DNA of 64,000 nt, from positions 1,178,001-1,242,000 of the forward strand of contig NW_024104292.1 of the NCBI RefSeq assembly GCF_003945595.2, given 5' to 3'. The notes beneath the pieces were generated by a model. That model was not told where the DNA came from and made no database searches. It saw only the letters and a list, made by a program, of their open reading frames with translations. Every line of letters starts with the position of its first letter. Positions within the stretch are counted from its first letter, which is position 1. Positions 56,611-64,000 of this stretch are shown here, piece after piece. The DNA is from Pipra filicauda (Eukaryota > Chordata > Aves > Passeriformes > Pipridae). The position numbers were made by a program, and so were the translations under genes.

Positions 56611-57180
56611 GCTGAGTTTTTCTTGCATTAACAACTTTTATTGTTTCTTTTCCTCAAATTCTTTAAATGGAATTGAAACTGAACTCATCCATTTACCTAA
56701 GTCTGAGCCATTTGGAAACTGTGAAGCTGTTTCAACAGAATATAATAATATTTTATGTTCACCTCCTTTTGCACTTCGTATCATCAGGCAGAGGTGCCTG
56801 ATTGGAGGACAGGTTGCCACAAGACCCAAGCACTCCAGTCTGACTGGAAGCACCTGGATGTTCATTCTTCTTGCCATGGTTCCAAACGCCAATTCTCCTT
56901 TTTCAAGTTCTTACTCCTGAAGGAGACTAAAGACAGATTATTCTGTGTGATTTCATACCACATCAGTTACCTGTATGTGTTCAGAGCTTTGTAGAGCTTC
57001 AGTTGCACTGTTCTTCATAGAGCTACTGGTGCTGACTCTGAACCTTTATTTGCCAGCGTATGCTGTCTAATCCATTTAATTAGACATGATCTACCTTCTC
57101 TTAGGTATTAGAGCTTTTTTAGTCTTAATTGTATTGAATGAATTCTGCTAAGGAGCAATTACATGGACAGTTATGCCACT
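56611..57180. other. No gene seen
   Basis: Unique sequence. Overlapping open frames on both strands at 56,486-56,920 have no recognisable domain. Confidence 0.4.
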
Positions 57181-57512
57181 GGATGTGAAGAGCAATGACC
57201 TGCCTTTGGGCATAGGCCAGGAATAGAAAAATTTTCATCAGAGTCAGCCACAACCAGAGGGCATGGTCTTAAGCTCTGCCAGGGGAGGTTTAGGTTGGAT
57301 ATTAGGAAGAAAGTTTTTACAGAGAGAGTAATCAGACATTGGAATGGGTTGCCCAGGGAAGTGGTGGATTCACCATCCCTGGAGGTTTTTAAGATGCAAC
57401 TGGATGTGGCACTTAATGCCATGGTCTACTGCCACAACAGTGTTGGATCAAGGGTTGGACTTGATGATCTCAGAGGCCTTTTCCAACCCGGTTGATTCTA
57501 TGATTCAATGTG
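57181..57512 (+). mobile_element. CR1 3' end
   Basis: Plus-strand CR1: GGGGAGGTTTAGGTTGGATA, GGTTGCCCAGGGAAGTGGTG, CATCCCTGGAGGTTTTTAAG, GGACTTGATGATCTCAGAGG and terminal ATTCTATGATTC. Confidence 0.92.
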
Positions 57513-59079
57513 ACACTAATCTTATGGTATTTTGAATACAGACCTTCGTGGAAAAGAACCTACTGTTGAATGCACAGCAAGGTTTCAAATTATCTTGGAG
57601 CTATAAGTTACTGAAAAGTCGGGACTGAGTGGTTGCTGGGATTTAATCTAGCCTAACAGGTAGTTGAAAGGGAGAACATGAGCGATATAAACCTCATGCC
57701 CAACTTTAAGATAGTTCCCTTCTTCATAAGAGTGGAGGTATTTCCCTTGGATATTTTGGGAACCATTCGTTTTCTTCTTTAAAGAGATGACATTTTATGG
57801 AATTTTATGTAAGTCCTCCACAGATCAGCTCTGCCCACCATTGACAACCAAGCTGAATTTATTAAGCTTTTAGTCTGTGTTGTGTTTCTCAACCTTGGAT
57901 ATTGTTTGTCTTTTGGAAGTGAGTTTTCAGCCTGAGGTCTCTGCATCACTAGAGACTACAGACTTAAATGGTCCAAAAAAAAGCAAGTCAGTTCTCAGTT
58001 AGCTGAATCAGGTCCATGATTTTGTTGGAAAACATTTTAGAAGTTGGAGATTCTATACTAAGAAAAAGGCAGAAAACCTACTTACATGTTTAAATTGCAT
58101 TAGACATAATAACTATTGTATATTAATTAATTAATTTAATCACATTAAGTCACATTAAGTGTAGTTTCTGTACTGCTAGGTGTTTGTATTAAAGAAGTTT
58201 GTGTGAAATGAGGCTGACAAAGCACTCATTATCTGAGGTGCTTTCTGTGAGGAAACTGTGTTTTGGGAATATGTAGAAAGTTGAAAACACCATATCAAAC
58301 AGATCCTTGGTTTTGAGGGAGGTAGAGACCACACTCAAAACTAACTGTCACTTGGCCTGTGGAATTACCCTTTGCTTTCCAAATCTCCATGAACCACTAC
58401 AATACAGCAGTGTCAATTTGATGTGTCACTCTTTGGTGTCACATTTTCATTATTGATGTTGCAAGGATGCATTAATGTTGCTAAGTAATGAAATTTAGTC
58501 TTTTGTTATTAATGTTGTGAAGCTTTAAAATCCTAAGTATTTCCATTGATTTTTTCATATCGACTGTCTACTTGATTTAGCTTGATTCCTTGCTAGATTC
58601 CCCACAGAAAATCCTCCTCGTTCTGGGGGTGAGCAGCCTCTGTGAGTCAGCCAGGGAGAGGCAACAGGGAGAGCTACCCACATATCCACACTCAGTATGA
58701 TTCACATCTGCATGGGGGTGTCTCTAATGCTGTGTAAAAGGCTCTTGCCTCCATCACGATGACATAATACAGGGGTTTAACTTACCAACCCTGAATATGC
58801 CGTGTTTGTTTCCAAATGAATAGTGAACAGACTGCAGATACTGTAAATATTCTATGTAGTTACTTAATTAACCCAAATGCCTGTAAATAAGGAGGACTTT
58901 TCTGAATTAGAGGGTAAATACTAATTGCTCAAAGCCCTTTTGCCCCAGCAGACTGTGGGGTGAGCTGAACTGGTGTACAAGTGCCTTGTACACACAGTGT
59001 AATAAGACCTTGGACACACAGATTGCATGCAGACATCTACATAAAACCCCCTAAACTAAAATGGCTTAAAACTGATAGT
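57513..59079. other. No gene seen
   Basis: AT-rich unique sequence. A short TTAA-type run lies near 58,122-58,160. Confidence 0.5.
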
Positions 59080-59250
59080 GAGGCACTGGAAGAGGTCTCC
59101 CAGAGAAGTTGTGGATGCCCCATTCCTGGAAATGTTCAAGGCCAGGTTGGACGGGGCCCTTGAGCAACCTGAGCATGCCTGCCTGTAGCAGGGGTGTTGG
59201 AATTGCATCGAGATAATCTTAAGGTGCCTTCCAACACAGAACATAGTATG
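59080..59250 (+). mobile_element. CR1 3' end
   Basis: GGCACTGGAAGAGGTCTCCC, AATGTTCAAGGCCAGGTTGG, CTTGAGCAACCTGAGCATGC mark a truncated plus-strand CR1. Confidence 0.85.
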
Positions 59251-59399
59251 AAATACCCTGACTTTAAGATTCAAGATAAATGTATTTGTCCATGAGTTCA
59301 TGACTAGCTTGTAAGGGGAAAAGGGGCAAAAGTAGGTTTGCCAGTGATGAGCGATGAGATGGTGTGCCAAAATTTGAAGAAAGGAGCCCTAATGGGATC

Positions 59400-61922
59400 C
59401 CTCAATCTGCTTCACTGGGTATTGGCTATGATGTACCACACCTGAAATGCTTCTACACTAATGCACGCGGCATGAGGAACAAACAAGAGGAACTCGGAAG
59501 CTTTGGCCCACTCCCAGAGATTTGACCTCACTGGCATAAGTGAAACCTAATGGGATGAGACTTGTGACTGGAGTGCTCTGTTGGATGATTATAGGCTCTT
59601 CGGGAGAGACAGGTGGGGCAGAAGAGGTGGAGGGGTGGCACCATGTGAAAGGTTAGAACGTATGGAGCTCACAGTTGACAAGGGCACAGTTGAGAACCTC
59701 TGGGATCTTGTGAATGAAGTTGAGATTGGTGGCCGTCTTGGCCACAGTAACCATGAAGCCATTGAGTGTAAAATGACTGGAGGAAAAGTGTCAGCAAAAC
59801 CTGAACTATGGACATAAGGAGAGCAGACTTCAGGCTGCTCAGGGAATTAGTAAGTAAAGTCCCCTGGGAAAATGTTTTTGCAAATGCTGGGGTCCATTAG
59901 TGCTGGTCGCTTTTTAAACATCACCTCCTTAGGGCACAGGAGCAGGCAATTCCCAAATGTCGGAAGTCAAGCAGGTGAGGCAGAAGGTGAGCTTGGCTGA
60001 GCAGGATCTTCTCTGGAAGAATAAGGAATGTGTGTGCCTGTTGGAAGAAAAGTCAGGTGACATGGGAAGAATTCAGAGATGCTGCTTGCCACTGTGGGAA
60101 GAAAATTTGTGCAGGCAAAGCTGAACTGGAGTTGAAGCTGGCCAGAAATGTGGGGGACAATACAAAGAGTTTTTTCAGATATACTAATGGCAACAGGCAG
60201 TATAGAAATATCATTGGCCCATTACAGGATAAGGATGGTCACCTCACAAACAGGGACGGGGACAAGGCAGAGGTGTTTAACACTTTCTTCGTCTCTGTCT
60301 TCAACACAGGTGATGGACCAAGGGAGTCACAGTGCTCTGACCTGGAGGACCATGACTGTCAGGATGATCAACATCCAGTTGACCCTGAAATCTGCTCCTC
60401 CAGCTGGGTCTATGCGGTCTGATGAGATTCACCCCAGAATCCTCAAAGAGCTGGCTGATATCATCTCAAAACCACTCTCAATTATTTTTGAGCAGTCTTG
60501 GGAATCCAGAGAGGCCCCAGCTGACTGGAAGCTGGCGAGTGTTGTCCCGATTTTCAAGAAGGGCAAGTAGGAGGACCTCGTAAACTACAGGCCTGTCTGT
60601 CTCACTTCAGTGCCTGGTAGAGTTATGGAGAAGATTATTCTGGGAGAAATCAAAAAACCTGAAAGACAACATAGTCATTGGCACAGCCAGCACGGCTTCA
60701 TGAGAGTCCTGCTTATCAAACTTGGTTTCTTTTTATGACAGGGTAACCCACCTAGCTGATCAAGGGAAGAGAGTTGATGTAATCTTTTTGGATTTCAGTA
60801 AAGCTTTCAATACTGTCTCTCACAGGATCCTCCTGGACAAAATGTCCAGCACACAGCTGGATAAACACATGGCGTGGTGGGTGAGCAGTTGGGTCGAGCA
60901 CAGAGGGTGATAGTGAATGGTGTGACATCAGACTGGCTGCCTGTCAATAGTGGAGTTCTGCAGAGCCCCATCTGAGGCACAGTGCTCTTCAACATTTTCC
61001 TGAATGACTTGAATGCGGGACTGAAAGTGATACTGAGCATGTTTGCAGATGACACAAAACTGGAAGGAGCTGTTGACTCCCTTGAAGACAGGGAGGCCCT
61101 GCAGAGAGGACTCAACAAATTAGAGGACTGGGAAATCACCAACCATATGAAGTTCAACAAGGGAAAGTGCTGAATTTTGCACCTGGGATGAGGCAACCTT
61201 GGATGTATGTACAGACTGGGGAATGAGATGCTGGAAAGCAGTGCCATAGAAAGGAACCTGGAGGTCCTGGTCAGCAGCAAGTTGAATATGAGTCAGCAGT
61301 GCCCTGGCATTTAGGAGGGCCAACCATGTCCGGGGGAACATCAGGCAAAGCATTGCCAGCCAGTCGAGGGAGGGGATTGTCCCGCTCTTCTCTGCACTGG
61401 TGTGGCCTCACCTTGAATATTGTGTGCAGTTTTTGGGCACCACAATATAAGAAAGATATTAAGCTATTAGAAAGCATTCAAAGAAGAGCAATGAAGATGG
61501 TTGAAGGGCCTGGAGGGGAAGCCATATGAGGAGCAGCTGAGATCACTCCATTTGTTCATCCTGGAGGAGACTGAGGAGAGACCTCATTGCAGTTACAACT
61601 TCCTCGTGAGGGGAAGAGGAGGGGCAGGCACTGATCTCTTCTCTGTGGTGACCTGTGACAGGACCCAAGGGAATGGCCTGAAGTTGTGTCAGGGTAGGTT
61701 TAGATATTAGAAAAAGGTTCTTCACCCAGAGGGTGGTTGGGCACTGGAACAGGCTCCCCAGGGAAGTGGTCACGGCACCAAGTCTAACAGTTCAAGAAAC
61801 ATTTGAATGATACTCTCAGGCACATGGTGTGACTCTTGGGGATAGTCCTGTGGAGGGCTAAGAGTTGGACTTGATGATTCTTGTGAGTCCCTTCCTGCTT
61901 GGCGTATTTTGTGATTCTGTGA
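59400..61922 (+). mobile_element. Long degenerate CR1 LINE (endonuclease, RT, 3' end)
   Basis: Largest CR1 in the window, about 2.5 kb. 59,440-59,820 has endonuclease-domain remnants (LKCFYTNARGMRNK). 60,400-61,200 has RT blocks: IHPRILKELADIISKPLSI, VIFLDFSKAFNTVSH and the catalytic-motif region MFADDTKLEGAV near 61,040. 61,500-61,922 is the 3' region ending TGTGATTCTGTGAT. Many stops and frameshifts make it inactive. Confidence 0.93.
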
Positions 61923-62335
61923 TGTCATGGTTTAGGAATGGTCCAATTTAGTGCTACCGCTAAAATCACACAGCTGCTTGTTCCTCCCTCATCCTCCAGT
62001 TGGAGGCACCAAAGACAAAGATCATGGGCTGAGATAAGTACAATTTAATGGAAACAGCAAAGAGATAAGAAAACACAAATTATAGCAACAATACTAGTAA
62101 CAAAAGATATAAGACAAAAGAGCAATTTCCACAGAAAAGGCCATGACAATAAACAAATACTGGCTCTCCCCACCACATTTTCTTGACCAGAAGGAACCCC
62201 TTCTCCCTAGAAGAGAGAGTCCCTTTCCCCAGCCTCGGCAGTGAACTGAGGTGATATAGAATTACCTCTAGGTCCTAGCCATGCCCTCTCCTGGCTACTG
62301 CAAAAATTAACCCTGTTCTGGCCAGAATCATGACA
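61923..62335. mobile_element. Short solo LTR, 413 bp
   Basis: Starts TGTCATGGTTTAGG and ends CCAGAATCATGACA, whose reverse complement is TGTCATGATTCTGG, giving TG...CA inverted ends. It follows directly on the CR1 terminus. No clear target duplication was found. It is related at its start to the LTR at 50,007 and to the insert at 23,832. Confidence 0.65.
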
Positions 62336-64000
62336 GTTTAAAAACTGAAAACTAAGATGAAACAAAAGAGTAGGTATGATCCCACTACTGTTTGTATGTT
62401 ATGGATTTATATGAACATGATTCTAGATTTATCTGTTTCCCTGGGAGTTTCTCCTTATCTGTGGAGGAAAACTAAACTGATATTCCATACGCAGTACACT
62501 GAGAGGCTGTTAAAATGAAGGACCATAGGTGAAGAGAAATCAAGCTAAAATTAGCAAACCTACTCTCTTAATCTTGAGGACTTGAGTCTAAAAATTCATC
62601 ATGCAGCTTACAAATGTGGCCCTTTAGCAATTAGGATGTACCACCAGGAAATCTGTAGGATCCTGCATACCCATTTTTGTGTGCTTGGTGGCTTAATATG
62701 CCTGATATACTGCGTAAAAGACTAGCAAAAAGACATTGATGTGACAGCCTTATGCATAGGAATCAGGCAAATCTAAACTCACACTGTGCTCTTGGAAGTT
62801 CCAGAATTGAGATTTTGGATGAAGAACATTTAGTAGGTATAACCATGGTGCCCTTGTAGCTGATCCCTGAATACAGGGAGAAATGCAGAGTACAGCTAGA
62901 TATTCTCTGCGTCTCTTGCTGTTTCTTCCTACTCCTGGAAAAGAGAGTTTAAATTTTGTGGATGCACTATTTGAAGAAAATGGCAAATAATGGACAGAAT
63001 TGGCAGCTGATAATCTTTTTATATTTCTTTGATCTCCTGAAGATTATTGCTTTATTCCACCATGGTGAAAAGACTTCCTTCCCATTTTACCATGACATGA
63101 AATCTCAGGATAGTTTTACTTGCCTGTTGTTTACTTAGTACATAAACTTGTGGCAGAATGAGCGCCATATAGTGGCCATATATGATAAAAAATGAAATCT
63201 GTAGTGTGGAGACTTCCTCCTACACGAAAAGGCATCATCCCTATTATCAGTGGAAGTTTCAATCTAACTAGGACTGTACACGTATGTCTTGCATAAATGC
63301 GTCAGTTATACAGATAGATTGCTGTTTCAGCATGGGATGAGGCTTCTGTCTTGTTCTGTAGCTGCATGAGGGATTTAAATGGTCTTTTCCTACTGCCTTT
63401 AAATGCTGTGCAGCCTGAGAATGACTGGCCTCTATTTCAGTGCAGCTAATCAGTTACCAACTCAGGTATGTTTTCTTCTGCTGAAACCCTTGCCTTGCTC
63501 TTTCCTCTCTGTAATTATGGAGACTTCTTTCTGTATAATCTAGAGGAAACATGAAAACCTTCATTGTGGAGTCTGGAAATCATGCAGCAGTTTAGAAGTT
63601 TGAAGTTTAGAAAATAGCACATTTACATTTAAATGAAGTGTTAAAATAATAGACTGCTGCTGAAGTTCAAAGCTGAGGATGTGAATTTTTTACAAAGGGC
63701 ACTTTGCATCTTCAAAGAAAGAATCATGGGCTTTTGAAACCCCTAAGTTAAGTCTTGCAGCCTGTGCCAATCCAGTAAACATAAATGAAAAGAGCTATGA
63801 GTAGAATTACAGGGGCTCCGTAACAAGTTATGCAATAATTGTCTGAAATGAGAGCATCTGAAAAGAAATGTCTCTTAGTCTTAGTTTACTCATGCTTTCC
63901 AAATAGGCTTATTTAACACGTGGTTGACCAGGGAAGCCTCAGTCAAATCTGAAGCATTTGTCTCTTCATGAAGAGAGGGCCATTATCCTTCCAGCAGCTA
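62336..64000. other. No gene seen
   Basis: AT-rich unique sequence. A 25-nt segment at 63,441-63,465 lies between TCTATTTCAG and GTATGT, but a single microexon-like stretch is not evidence of a gene. Confidence 0.5.

Noticed and set aside
63441..63465. 25-nt microexon-like stretch between TTTCAG and GTATGT
   Set aside because: A single short match to splice consensus without neighbouring exons is expected by chance.

Overview
The window is vertebrate nuclear DNA, most likely from a songbird (passerine). CR1 LINE fragments lie in both orientations, many ending in the typical GATTCTGTGAT-type terminus. Several LTR-like elements are present. At 42,115-42,248 there is a tRNA-Ile-derived SINE with a CR1-type tail, an architecture known from passerine birds (TguSINE1 type). 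Coding sequence is carried on short GT-AG exons. The organism call is an inference from these repeats.

The left 40 kb is built around one gene family. Copy A (7,424-18,742) reads as an intact 25-exon gene of about 880 codons. Exons 1-5 give six ankyrin repeats of the ANKRD7/ANKRD26/POTE type. A Ser/Thr/Gly-rich linker follows, then six tandem copies of a two-exon cassette spaced about 0.86 kb, then a coiled-coil tail. In each cassette the first exon is phase 0-1 and the second phase 1-0, so cassettes can be gained or lost without breaking the frame.

Copy B (20,073-25,147) is a tandem duplicate that starts inside exon 6. It has no ankyrin head or native promoter, keeps two cassettes and the tail, and carries a frameshift in one cassette exon and a deletion that rewrites the C-terminus. 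The duplication junction creates an open frame entering exon 6 in the correct phase. Copy C (28,924-39,581) repeats the whole upstream region and ankyrin head of A, then two cassettes, and stops abruptly inside a cassette exon, with no tail. Copies A and C start 27.27 kb apart.

Upstream of each head (A about 1.65-7.42 kb, C about 28.92-34.71 kb) are non-coding duplicated sequence, a CR1 end, an LTR-like repeat and a CpG-rich promoter candidate. Between B and C (26.43-28.92 kb) is unique flank.

From 39.58 kb to the end no convincing gene is seen. This part is AT-rich sequence with many CR1 pieces (the largest at 59.4-61.9 kb with endonuclease and reverse-transcriptase remnants), a complete solo LTR with 5-bp target-site duplication (50,007-51,338), a shorter LTR (61,923-62,335), the SINE, and one weak candidate exon pair near 42.7-43.1 kb.
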